From the NCBI RefSeq assembly GCF_003481985.1, contig NZ_QUMD01000005.1, positions 62,001 to 126,000 of the forward strand: a stretch of DNA of 64,000 bases, given 5' to 3'. A model generated the notes under the pieces. It made no database searches, was not told where the DNA came from, and worked only from the letters and a program-made list of their open reading frames with translations. This document shows positions 26,746 to 35,022 of this stretch, one piece after another. Made by a program: the position numbers and the translations under genes. This DNA is from Clostridium sp. OF09-36. Lineage in GTDB: Bacteria > Bacillota > Clostridia > Lachnospirales > Lachnospiraceae. How positions within the stretch are numbered: position 1 is the stretch's first letter; each line of letters starts with the position of its first letter.

Positions 26746-27384
26746 ATGAAAATGTTAATGAGAATCCTGCTGTACTGTGTCGGACTTTTGTTCCTGGCGT
26801 TCGGCGTAGCCTTTTCGGTAAATTCCAACCTGGGTGTATCTCCGGTCAATTCTTTACCGTATGTTATTTCACTGATCCTGAAAGTAGATCTTGGCCGATG
26901 CATCATTGGTGTTTTTGTGGTTTACATGGTGGTACAGATCATCATCAAACGCAAAGAGTATCAGTGGTTCAACTTAACCCAGCTGATCTTTTCCACGATT
27001 TTTGGTTACTTTGCAGACTTTGCAAAAGGCGTGATGCACGGTTTTGTGATTCCGACTTATTTTGGCCAGCTTCTTATGATGGCAATCAGCATCGTTTTAG
27101 TAGCTTTGGGTGTTGCAATCTACATGGATGTAAAACTGGTAAACATGCCAATGGAGGGTATGACTCTCGCAATCAGCGATTGTTTCCCGAACATTGAGTT
27201 CCACAAGATCAAGATCATCGTAGACTGCTCCTCCGTAGCGATCGGCGTGGTCTTATCCTTCCTGTTTATGCATGGACTGTTCGGTATCCGTGAGGGCACT
27301 GTTTTAAGTGCGATCCTGGTAGGAAAGATCCTTCCGGTTATGAAGAAACGCGTAAGCCCGGTTATACAGAAACTCTGTTTCTAA
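26746..27384 (+). CDS. YczE/YyaS/YitT-like integral membrane protein
   Basis: A 212-residue protein with about five hydrophobic segments and the YczE-type opening (LYCVGLLFLAFGVAFSVNSNLGVSPVNSLPY), GVAIYMDVKLVNMPMEGMTL, and a short basic C-terminus. The family is of unknown transport function; B. subtilis YczE affects antibiotic (bacillaene/surfactin) production. It is divergent from PadR copy 2 with a shared candidate operator, a pattern typical of PadR-controlled membrane proteins. It converges on pcp, with a perfect hairpin between them. Confidence 0.78.
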   Translation: MKMLMRILLYCVGLLFLAFGVAFSVNSNLGVSPVNSLPYVISLILKVDLGRCIIGVFVVYMVVQIIIKRKEYQWFNLTQLIFSTIFGYFADFAKGVMHGFVIPTYFGQLLMMAISIVLVALGVAIYMDVKLVNMPMEGMTLAISDCFPNIEFHKIKIIVDCSSVAIGVVLSFLFMHGLFGIREGTVLSAILVGKILPVMKKRVSPVIQKLCF

Positions 27385-27411
27385 AAAATAACAATTTAAT
27401 TGTAAAACAAT

Positions 27412-27474
27412 GGCCCGTGAAAGTTGCCAAAGGCAACTTTCACGGGCCTGTTAAGTTATCAATATTATTCTTTA
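27412..27474 (-). repeat. Stop-codon-linked hairpin tail, copy 2 (after pcp)
   Basis: On the minus strand, starting at the pcp stop codon, there is the same TATTGATAACTTAA lead (27453-27466) and a perfect 17-bp hairpin (27412-27448; minus-strand left arm GGCCCGTGAAAGTTGCC, loop TTT). Compared with copy 1 at 2304-2373, three base pairs differ and all three remain paired. It probably also terminates the convergent YczE-like transcript. Confidence 0.85.
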
Positions 27475-28116
27475 GTGTGTCTGTCCTTCGGCAGTCTGGA
27501 TATCGTTTTCGTACTTTCCGATGGCGGAAATAGCTGCCTCGATGCCGCGGGCAATATCCTGCAGGTTCATGGACGGAGCCGGTGCTGGTCTGCCAACGAC
27601 CTGCTCCGGGATAAACGGAACATGCATAAAGCCGCCGCGTACGCCCGGATATTCCTTTGCCAGGGTGTAGAGAACACCGTACATTAAGTGGTTGCAGACA
27701 AAGGTGCCGGCAGTGTTGGAAACGCTGGCAGGAAGTCCTGCCTCGCGGATGTTCTGTACCATAGCCTTGATCGGCAGATCAGAGAAGTATGCCGGGGCAC
27801 CGTCCTCGTAAATCGGCAGATCGATCGGCTGGTTGCCTTCGTTATCTTTAATGCGTGCGTCATCTAAATTGATGGCAACGCGCTCCGGGGTGATGTCGTA
27901 GCGGCCGCCTGCCTGGCCGATGCAGAGTACGGCATCTGGCTTTTCTTTTGCGATGGCAGCAGCAACGGTTGCGATGGATTTGCGGAATACAGTCGGAACC
28001 TCTGCTTTTACGACCTCTACGTTGTTAACGTGGGAGGATACAAGCTTTACGGCTTCCAGGGCCGGGTTTACCTTGTCTCCGCCGAAGGGATCAAATGCGG
28101 TTAAAAGAAGTTTCAT
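27472..28116 (-). CDS. pcp: Pyroglutamyl-peptidase I (pyrrolidone-carboxylate peptidase)
   Basis: A 214-residue C15 cysteine peptidase of standard length. The catalytic triad is visible: Glu78 in [11 protein letters not shown], Cys141 in [15 protein letters not shown], and His165 in [12 protein letters not shown]. It removes N-terminal pyroglutamate from peptides in the cytoplasm. It is the third gene of a minus-strand operon after DUF969 and DUF979 genes, a conserved Firmicutes arrangement suggesting that the two membrane proteins transport 5-oxoproline or pyroglutamyl compounds. Its 3' end carries the hairpin tail shared with ddh. Confidence 0.93.
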   Translation of the reverse strand: MKLLLTAFDPFGGDKVNPALEAVKLVSSHVNNVEVVKAEVPTVFRKSIATVAAAIAKEKPDAVLCIGQAGGRYDITPERVAINLDDARIKDNEGNQPIDLPIYEDGAPAYFSDLPIKAMVQNIREAGLPASVSNTAGTFVCNHLMYGVLYTLAKEYPGVRGGFMHVPFIPEQVVGRPAPAPSMNLQDIARGIEAAISAIGKYENDIQTAEGQTH

Positions 28117-28203
28117 AAGAAAACCCTCACTTTCTTTCTATTGTGTTTCTGTTCTGCATTTTGTGAATCTATCTTGGATCATGATTCCAAAGCGGCAGGG
28201 CAG

Positions 28204-29133
28204 TCAGAATGCCAGAAAATACATCAGCAGGATATGGAGCACCAGCATGGTGAGTGCCACCGGAAGCTGGGATTTGATGACTGCATATTTGCTTTTTGTT
28301 TCCAGCAGAGCTACCGGGACAATGTTAAAGTTTGCAGCCATCGGTGTCATAAGGGTTCCGCAGTAGCCTGCAGTCAGTCCCAGTGCACCAACTACCACCG
28401 GGTTTGCGCCCTGGGCGATCAGAAACGGGATACCGATACCAACGGTGATCACGGAGAAGGCTGCAAAGCCGTTGCCCATGATCATGGTGAAGAGGGCCAT
28501 GGCGATACAGTAAACGGCGGTTGCTGCGAACAGGTTGCCGGCCGGGATGACTGCGCTGACACCGTGTGCGATGACATCGCCGACGCCTGCTGCGGTGAAC
28601 AGGGAACCAAGTGCAGCCAGAACCTGTGGCAGGATGCCGGTGACACCGACATTGTCCACCAGGCGGGTTCCGTCGGTAACTGCGTAGGATGGCGTGGTCT
28701 TAAAGAGCAGGAGTGCTACGACCAGGGCGATCGCACCGGAAATGCCGATGGCGTTGTTTGCACCGAGAACCTTTAAGAAGGTTGCAACCAGAACTGCACT
28801 GACAGCCAGGGTAAGCGGCGGGATAAATACAGAGTAACCGATCTTGTCAGCTGCCTTGCGGGTTTCCCCGGCACTTGGAACATCGCTTTTGGAAGGAGCT
28901 ACCAGCCGGAAGGCGGTGAGTGCTGCCATCAGCACCACACAGGCACCGGTGATCCAGCGCGGAAGATATGCTCCGGCGATGAAGGTGAATGCCAGGATGA
29001 ACCAGAACAGCGCAGTGCTATGACGCTTAGCGCAGTCCGGATCCTTTAATGCCTTAACGCCGTTGGAAACGAAGAAAAGGCCGATGATGCAGTAAAAGAT
29101 TTCTGCAATGATAGTGCTTACGGTCCAGGTCAT
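28204..29133 (-). CDS. DUF979 family membrane protein
   Basis: A 309-residue protein with about nine hydrophobic segments (IIAEIFYCIIGLFFVSNGVKAL, WFILAFTFIAGAYLPRWITG, AALTAFRLVAPS, ... GALGLTAGYCGTLMTPMAANFNIVP). The family always pairs with DUF969 and often with pcp, and the pair is likely a transporter of the ion-transporter superfamily with pyroglutamate-type substrates (inference). It begins two bases after the DUF969 stop and ends 87 bases before pcp. Confidence 0.85.
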   Translation of the reverse strand: MTWTVSTIIAEIFYCIIGLFFVSNGVKALKDPDCAKRHSTALFWFILAFTFIAGAYLPRWITGACVVLMAALTAFRLVAPSKSDVPSAGETRKAADKIGYSVFIPPLTLAVSAVLVATFLKVLGANNAIGISGAIALVVALLLFKTTPSYAVTDGTRLVDNVGVTGILPQVLAALGSLFTAAGVGDVIAHGVSAVIPAGNLFAATAVYCIAMALFTMIMGNGFAAFSVITVGIGIPFLIAQGANPVVVGALGLTAGYCGTLMTPMAANFNIVPVALLETKSKYAVIKSQLPVALTMLVLHILLMYFLAF

Positions 29134-29134
29134 A

Positions 29135-29826
29135 TTACTTTCCCTCCTGTTTCTTCCGGTCTGCGAACCGGCGTTTTAAGATCTGGTCAAAGATCAGGGC
29201 GTAGATCACACCTACCACCACAGAAAGTACTGCGACCGGAACAGACTGTCCGGCAATCTGAAGGGCATCGACCGGGTAGCCCTGCTCCGATAAGGTAGAG
29301 ACAATGAGAAGCGTTCCAGATGAACCCATGAAGCAGTTCTGTGCGAAGAAGTTGCCGTAGTTTTCACTGCCGGCACACATGCCCTTGATCGCATCCTCGG
29401 TTTTCTCATCTAATTTGCCATATTGCACCACAGCAGCGGCCTGCGCCATTGGTTGATGAGTGGGCGGATGAACTGCGGATGTCCGCCGATACGAAGGGAA
29501 AATGCAGAGGCGATGGTACGGATGATCTGCCAGATGGCGATCAGGCGGCCGGTTGTTGCATTCTTTAAGGATGTGATAAAGTCCACAGCCTTGTCTTTTA
29601 AGCCGTTTCGCTCACAAAGACCGATAACCGGCAGTGTGAGAATGAACAGGGTGGCAGTGCGGTTCGTGATGAATGCAGTGCCGAGTGTGTCAAGAATCTG
29701 CATCGGACTCATACCGGCTACGAGTCCAGTCGCAAGTCCGGCAACGACAACAACGGCAAGAGTATCAAGCTTTAAGATAAAGCCGACGATGACGATCAGG
29801 ACACCGATCAGTTTGATAACTTCCAT
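29135..29826 (-). pseudogene. DUF969 family membrane protein, one-base frameshift
   Basis: The N-terminal half (MEVIKLIGVLIVIVGFILKL ... TLFILTLPVIGLCERNGLKD ... RIGGHPQFIRPLIN) and the C-terminal half (MAQAAAVVQYGKLDEKTEDAIKG...NFFAQNCFMGSSGTLLIVS) are in different frames. Restoring one C near 29448, so that ATCAACCAATGG becomes ATCAACCCAATGG, joins them as PLINPMAQAAA and gives about 230 residues, the normal length. It is the first gene of the DUF969-DUF979-pcp operon. AAGGAGG precedes the ATG but is partly embedded in an inverted repeat. It is probably intact in the real genome. Confidence 0.82.
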
Positions 29827-29837
29827 GAAAAAATCCT

Positions 29838-29909
29838 CCTTATGTTATAAGTGCTATGTGACTGTGTGGGAAGCAGGGTGCATAGCAATATTAAAATTTT
29901 AACATAAGG
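29838..29909 (-). promoter_or_regulatory. Inverted repeat embracing the DUF969 ribosome site and -10 region
   Basis: CCTTATGTTA and TAACATAAGG (10 bp) enclose TGCTATG/CATAGCA (7 bp). On the minus strand the 3' arm overlaps the AAGG of the AAGGAGG site. A candidate promoter, TTGTGA (complement 29919-29924), 17 bases, TAAAAT (complement 29896-29901), overlaps the 5' arm. The repeat could be a DNA operator or, if transcription starts further upstream, an RNA hairpin masking the ribosome site. Confidence 0.5.
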
Positions 29910-29951
29910 AAGGAAAAGTCACAATGATATTTTTCGGATGTCTGGTCTTGC

Positions 29952-29979
29952 TTGCATTATCAGTAAACTATGCTATAAT
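29952..29979 (+). promoter_or_regulatory. Promoter of degV
   Basis: TTGCAT (29952-29957), a 16-base spacer, and TATAAT (29974-29979), about 85 bases before ATG 30065. Confidence 0.65.
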
Positions 29980-30064
29980 AAGTAGTAATAAAAACCATGT
30001 AAGATAGAGTATACGCTGCTGACTGTAAATGATACGGACGGCAGCCGGGATTCGGAGGAAGAAT

Positions 30065-30910
30065 ATGAGCTATAAGATTTTTGGTGACAGCTGCCTGGAT
30101 CTGACAGAGGAATTAAAAAAAGATCCGCGGTTTGAAATGATTCCCCTGACACTTCAGGTAGATGATCATATGGTGATCGACGATGAAACATTTGACCAGA
30201 AGGCATTTATTGCTATGGTGAAGGCAAGTCCAAACTGCCCGAAGACAGCCTGTCCTTCTCCGGAGGCATTCAAGAAAGCCTGTGAGTGCGATGCAGATGA
30301 TGTTTATATCATTACCCTGTCCAGCCATTTGAGCGGTACTTATAACAGTGCAGTGCTTGGAAAGCAGCTTTATGAGGAAGAGCATGGAGTGGGAAGCAAG
30401 AACATTCTTGTCATCGATTCGGAATCGGCTTCAGCCGGGGAACTCAACGAGGCACTTGCAATCTGCGATATGTATGAGGAGGGTCTTGGCTTTGAGGAAA
30501 TCTCAAAGCGGATCCTGGCCATGCGCGATGAGCAGCAGACGTATTTTGTCATCGATACATTAGAGCCGCTGCGCAAGAATGGGCGTCTCACCGGTCTGCA
30601 GGCATTTTTCGCGACAGCATTAAATATCAAACCGGTCATGGGGGCAGACCATGGCGTTATTATTAAACTGGATCAGGCGCGTGGCATTGCAAAAGGCCTT
30701 GCCCGTATGTGTGAGCTTGCTACAAAACGTGCCGGAAAGCCGGAAGAAAAGCGTGCGGTGATCGCCCACGTGAACTGTCCGGAGCGTGCGCTGCAGGTGA
30801 AGGCAGAGCTGGAAAAACGCGGCAATTACCGGGACATCGTGATCACAGATACAGCCGGAGTTGCAACCGTGTATGCCGGTGACGGCGGAATTGTCCTTGC
30901 AGTTGGTTAA
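30065..30910 (+). CDS. DegV family fatty-acid-binding protein
   Basis: About 281 residues with the DegV pattern: YKIFGDSCLDLTEELKKD at the start, the ITLSSHLSGTYNSAV lipid-binding loop, VIDSESASAGELNEAL, and FVIDTLEPLRKNGRLTGLQA. Family members bind a fatty acid and, as FakB, present it to the FakA kinase; no fakA is visible here. The start at 30065 follows GGAGGAAG; an in-frame ATG at 30029 is upstream of that site. It is a single-gene unit with its own promoter and terminator. Confidence 0.88.
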   Translation: MSYKIFGDSCLDLTEELKKDPRFEMIPLTLQVDDHMVIDDETFDQKAFIAMVKASPNCPKTACPSPEAFKKACECDADDVYIITLSSHLSGTYNSAVLGKQLYEEEHGVGSKNILVIDSESASAGELNEALAICDMYEEGLGFEEISKRILAMRDEQQTYFVIDTLEPLRKNGRLTGLQAFFATALNIKPVMGADHGVIIKLDQARGIAKGLARMCELATKRAGKPEEKRAVIAHVNCPERALQVKAELEKRGNYRDIVITDTAGVATVYAGDGGIVLAVG

Positions 30911-30957
30911 ATTCATAACAAAATAATACAATTTTTGTCTGTTATTAAAAAAATAAG

Positions 30958-31009
30958 AAAACAGGTCGAAGAAGCCACTGGTCTGCCGGAGCTTTTTCCC
31001 CTGTTTTTT
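30958..31009 (+). terminator. Terminator after degV
   Basis: AAAACAGG pairs with CCTGTTTT, enclosing GAAGAAGC/GCTTTTTC, and is followed by an eight-base T-tract. The rest of the 400-base gap up to 31318 contains the promoter and leader of the permease. Confidence 0.75.
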
Positions 31010-31157
31010 TTCTTTTATCTCCCCCATTAAAAAAGCTGATCGTAGAAAAATGTACAAAAAGTAAGGTTATGTCTCGAAAAAAAACAATCCGGGCTGTTGC
31101 TGGTATACAATGAGCACAAAAAAACAGACGAATTTGAGAAAAAATTATATAAAACAC

Positions 31158-31185
31158 TTGCATTTCCCTAATAATATGTTATGAT
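31158..31185 (+). promoter_or_regulatory. Promoter of the NCS2 permease
   Basis: TTGCAT (31158-31163), a 16-base spacer, and TATGAT (31180-31185). The implied leader of about 160 bases carries a strong AAGGAGGGG (31226-31234) that is not next to the coding start, and a CAGAC/GTCTG hairpin. Confidence 0.6.
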
Positions 31186-31353
31186 GAAGTTAGCAAAAAT
31201 ATATTTAGCAAAAATAAAAAAAAGTAAGGAGGGGAGGCGCAGACGGACTGAAGTCTGGTTGGGGGCCGGACTCGTTGCTCAAGCTGAATATCTGTTTCTT
31301 TTGTTGCTACGGACAGAATGAACAGTCCCGTTCGTTTGTACCTCAAAAAAAGC

Positions 31354-32685
31354 ATGAAGGAGAAAACAAAAGAAACCGGAAACGGGAACGTATTGTTTGA
31401 CTTTTATGGAAAAGCACCGGAAACATCCAAGCTGATTCCGTTAAGTTTACAACACGTTCTGGCAGCAATCGTCGGTGTTATCACACCGTCCATGATCATC
31501 GCAGGGGTATGCGGTCTGACCGATGAGGAGAAGACCATGATGATCCAGGCAGCGCTTATTTTCACCGCGCTGGCGACATTTTTGCAGCTGTTTCCGCTGT
31601 TCCATAAAATTGGTGCGGCACTTCCGGTTATCATGGGTACCAGTTTTGCTTACGTACCGACTCTGACTGCCATCGGCGGTGAGTTTGGCATTGGCGCGAT
31701 TATGGGCGCGCAGATTGTTGGCGGTGTTGTCGCAATCGTTTTCGCGGTCTTTGTAAAGCAGATCCGGAAACTGTTCCCGGACATCGTTACCGGTACGGTT
31801 ATCTTTACCATCGGTCTTTCCCTGTATCCGACGGCAATCCGTTATATGGCAGGCGGTTCCGGACATCCGGAATTTGGTGGTTTAAAGAACTGGTTCATTG
31901 CGCTTTTAACATTTGCAGTTGTTTTATTCCTGAACAACTTTACAAAGGGCGTTTTGAAGCTGGGTTCCCTTTTCTTCGGTATTATCGTTGGTTATGTAGT
32001 ATCTTTGTTTCTGGGCATGGTGGATTTCACCAATGTGCTGAATACCACCTCTGTTGTGGCATTCCCGCAGCTGATGCACTTCAAAATTGAATTTGCTCCG
32101 GCAGCCTGTGCTTCCCTGGCTATCGTGTACGCAGTCAATGCAGTGCAGACGATCGGTGATCTTACCTCTACGACCGTAGGCGGTATGGATCGTGTCCCGA
32201 CAGACAATGAGCTTCAGGGCGGTATCCTGGTTCAGGGTGTTGCAAGTATCGTAGGCGCGTTCTTTGGAGCACTGCCGACAGCTTCCTACAGCCAGAACGT
32301 GGGCATCGTAACCATGAACAAAGTAGTAAACCGCGTGATCTTCGCGGTATCTGCAGCAGTGCTTCTGGTAGCAGGCCTGATTCCTGGCCTCTCTGCAGCA
32401 CTGACCACCATTCCGCAGTGTGTAATCGGCGGCGCTACGCTTTCCGTATTTGCGCAGATCGCAATGACCGGTGTGCGTCTGTTCACCAAAGATGGCATGA
32501 CTGCAAGAAAGACTACCGTAGTTGGTATGTCAGTAGCACTTGGCGTTGGTATTACCCAGGTATCCGGATGCCTGCAGGGCCCTGGAATCCCGGCGTGGAT
32601 CAACACCGTATTTGGAAGTTCGTCCGTGGTAGTGGCAACGATCATGGCGATCATCTTAAATCTGACGCTTCCGCCGGAAGAATAA
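31354..32685 (+). CDS. NCS2 family nucleobase (purine/uracil-xanthine) permease
   Basis: About 443 residues and 12-14 membrane segments. NCS2 signatures are visible: LQHVLAAIVGVITPSMIIAG at the start, NAVQTIGDLTSTTVGG (substrate-site helix), and LPTASYSQNVGIVTMNKV. The family imports purines or uracil with cations. Its position beside the SsnA/YgfK/Mo hydroxylase cluster and a divergent-side regulator points to purine import (inference). Start choice is unsafe: ATG 31354 fits homologues and ATG 31318 adds 12 residues, but neither has a ribosome site, whereas the good AAGGAGGGG lies about 85 bases earlier. A sequence error or leader-coupled translation may be involved. Confidence 0.85.
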   Translation: MKEKTKETGNGNVLFDFYGKAPETSKLIPLSLQHVLAAIVGVITPSMIIAGVCGLTDEEKTMMIQAALIFTALATFLQLFPLFHKIGAALPVIMGTSFAYVPTLTAIGGEFGIGAIMGAQIVGGVVAIVFAVFVKQIRKLFPDIVTGTVIFTIGLSLYPTAIRYMAGGSGHPEFGGLKNWFIALLTFAVVLFLNNFTKGVLKLGSLFFGIIVGYVVSLFLGMVDFTNVLNTTSVVAFPQLMHFKIEFAPAACASLAIVYAVNAVQTIGDLTSTTVGGMDRVPTDNELQGGILVQGVASIVGAFFGALPTASYSQNVGIVTMNKVVNRVIFAVSAAVLLVAGLIPGLSAALTTIPQCVIGGATLSVFAQIAMTGVRLFTKDGMTARKTTVVGMSVALGVGITQVSGCLQGPGIPAWINTVFGSSSVVVATIMAIILNLTLPPEE

Positions 32686-32711
32686 GATCTGGGATGATAA
32701 GAGACACAAAG

Positions 32712-32745
32712 AAAGCCGAACAGTTAAGAATCCTGTTCGGCTTTT
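32712..32745. terminator. Bidirectional terminator between permease and YheO-like regulator
   Basis: AAAGCCGAACAG pairs with CTGTTCGGCTTT, loop TTAAGAATC. T-runs flank both sides. The right arm also encodes the last codons of the convergent regulator gene. Confidence 0.8.
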
Positions 32746-33415
32746 GTTTTAGAGGAATCAGAAGCTTCTTCTTCGGCTTTGATCTCGTTTAAGTAACTAT
32801 AGAGTGTGAACTTGGAGATGCATAAGATCTGGCACACACGCTGGCCGGATTTTGTGATGAGGAATGCACCGGCGTCGTTCAAAAGACGGATAAACTGAAC
32901 TTTATCGTCCTTGGTCATAACAGCGGCAGGTTTGCCGATGCGTTTAAATGCCTGGTCGATCAGTTCGTCCAGAAGGTCAGTAACATTCATGGAAACGGTC
33001 TCCGGACCGGAGTCTTCCGAATCATTGGAAGCGGTAGCAGTCAGGCTCTGGATATGGGTCTGTGCTGCCAGCAGAATGGTGATATCGTAGTTGATGCTCA
33101 GAATCCCGGTGATCTTTCCTTTGGGATTGCGAATGTAAATGGTACTGGATTTTAAAATTTTTCCATCCTTGGTCTTGGTTAAGTAGGCAAGTTTGTCTTC
33201 GGTGTGTTTTTCTCCGTTCTGCAAGGATTCCAGAACAATGTGAGAAGGACCATCGCCGAGTTGCCGGCCGCTGATGTAGCCGTTTTCAATGGCAACAATG
33301 GAGTGCTCCACATCATGCTTTCCAGATCGTGTACGACGATCTCGCAGTTGGAACCGAACTGGGCAGCGAGGCCGTGGGCCAGGCGGGTGTAAAAATCAAT
33401 GGTGTTTTTATCCAT
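32724..33415 (-). pseudogene. YheO-like PAS/HTH transcriptional regulator, one-base frameshift
   Basis: MDKNTIDFYTRLAHGLAAQF then SNCEIVVHDLES in one frame is continued by VEHSIVAIENGYISGRQLGD ... LESLQNGEKHTEDKLAYLTK ... LLNDAGAFLITKSGQRVCQI in the next. This is a YheO-type PAS domain followed by a C-terminal HTH (CISKFTLYSYLNEI). Adding one A near 33315 (AGCATGATG to AGCAATGATG) joins them and gives about 230 residues. GGAGCG precedes the start. It is divergent from ssnA across a 140-base region rich in palindromes, so it is the best candidate regulator of the purine cluster. In the real genome it is probably intact. Confidence 0.8.
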
Positions 33416-33469
33416 GGTTCGCTCCTTTCTGATAGTGAATGACAGGAAATAAGTCAATCATACAATTTG

Positions 33470-33498
33470 TTTGGCGTTAATTATTATAACAAGCCAAA
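33470..33498. promoter_or_regulatory. Palindrome in the regulator-ssnA promoter region
   Basis: TTTGGC-GTTA (33470-33479) pairs with TAAC-AA-GCCAAA (33487-33498) around an AT-rich centre containing a TATTAT/TATAAC -10-like sequence. It is a candidate operator. Confidence 0.45.
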
Positions 33499-33522
33499 AA
33501 ACAGAATGCAAGAAGAAATGAT

Positions 33523-33538
33523 TAAATTAACTAATTTA
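33523..33538. promoter_or_regulatory. Perfect palindrome upstream of the ssnA ribosome site
   Basis: TAAATTA, two bases, TAATTTA. It lies 17 bases before the ssnA ATG, just upstream of AGGAGG, and is a candidate repressor site. Confidence 0.45.
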
Positions 33539-33555
33539 TAGCAGGAGGTATATTA

Positions 33556-34895
33556 ATGTTACTTATAGGAAACGGAAGAGTTATCACAAGAAACCATGCA
33601 AATCCGTACCTGGAGAATGGTGCGGTCGTAACCGATGGGGAGAATATCAAAGAGGTAGGAAGCTTTGAGGATATGAAACAGAAGTATCCGGAAGCAGAGT
33701 TTGTGGATGCCCACGGCGGTGTGATCATGCCTGGTCTGATCAATGCGCACACTCACATTTATTCTGGTCTGGCACGCGGCCTTTCCATCGTTGGAAACAA
33801 CCCGACCAACTTCCTGGAAGTGCTGGAAGGCACCTGGTGGGCAATTGACCGCCAGCTCGACTTAGACGGAACCAGAGCCTGTGCATGGGCAACTGTGTTA
33901 GACAGTATCCGCGATGGCGTGACCACGATCTTCGACCACCATGCAAGCTTTGGAGAGATCCCGGGTTCCCTGTTCGCGATCCGCGATGTCGTAAAAGAAG
34001 CAGGCATCCGTTCCTGCCTCTGCTACGAGGTTTCCGAGCGTGACGGCGAGGAGAAGACCGCACAGAGCATCAAAGAAAATGCGGATTTTGCGAAGTGGGC
34101 GAAAGATGCTGACGACAGCATGATCAAGGCGATGTTCGGCGGACACGCCCTGTTTACCATTTCGGATAAGACCTTCGAGAAGATGGTAGAAGCCAATAAC
34201 GGCATGACCGGCTTCCATATCCATGTAGCCGAGGGCATGAACGATGTTTATGACAGCTTGAGAAATTACGGCTGCCGTCCGGTAAACCGTCTCTTGTACA
34301 ACGGCATTCTGGGCGAAAAGACCATGCTTGGCCACTGCATCCACATCAGCCCGGCTGAGATGGATATCATCAAGGAGACCGGTACCATGGTAGTCAACAA
34401 CCCGCAGTCCAACCAGGCAACGCCGTAGGCTGCTCCCCGGTTCTGCAGATGATGGCTAAGGGAATCACGGTTGGTATGGGTACCGATGCTTACACCCACG
34501 ACATGTTAGAGAGCATGAAGGCATTCTTAACCATCCAGCGTCATAACGCAATGCTGCCGAACGTAGCATGGTGTGAGGATGTGAAGATGCAGTTTGAGAA
34601 TAACCGCATTATCGCTGAGAAATATTTCGGCAAGACGCTTGGCATCTTAAAAGAGGGTGCAGCAGCCGATGTCATCATTATGGACTACAAGCCATTCACC
34701 CCGTTCTCTGATGAGAATATCGACGGCCACATGATCTTTGGCATGGAAGGCAAGAACTGCCGTACCACCATCATCAACGGTAAGGTTCTCTATAAAGACA
34801 GAGAGTTTGTAAACCTGGATGAGGACAAGATTAACGCATGGACCATGGAGCAGAGTAAAAAGCTCTGGGGCAAATTAAACCACAGAGTATATTAA
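33556..34895 (+). pseudogene. ssnA: SsnA amidohydrolase, one-base frameshift
   Basis: The amidohydrolase metal motif PGLINAHTHIYSGLARG (His65, His67), FDHHASFGEIPGS, FHIHVAEGMND and LGHCIHISPAEMD are in the first frame. The second frame carries GITVGMGTDAYTHDMLESMK and the C-terminal beta domain (ILKEGAAADVIIMDYKPFTP). The frame breaks near 34420; one missing G (AACCAGGCAAC to AACCAGGGCAAC) restores the NNPQSN-GNAVGCSP region and about 446 residues. SsnA resembles guanine/hydroxyatrazine-type deaminases and is a marker of selenium-linked purine catabolic clusters. It is the first gene of the main operon, with AGGAGG before ATG. A sequence error is likely. Confidence 0.9.
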
Positions 34896-35022
34896 TCTGG
34901 AAACAGAAACAACGTTTGATCCGGTCAGCACAGATGACTGTGTTGGCCATACAAAATAAATCATGCAAAAACATATATAAGGAAGCAAGGGTTAAACAAA
35001 TGGCTTCCGGCAGGAGGATAAC

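Noticed and set aside
31190..31318. Classical purine riboswitch upstream of the permease
   Set aside because: The conserved core of the known guanine/adenine riboswitch could not be found in the leader. An unknown structure remains possible.
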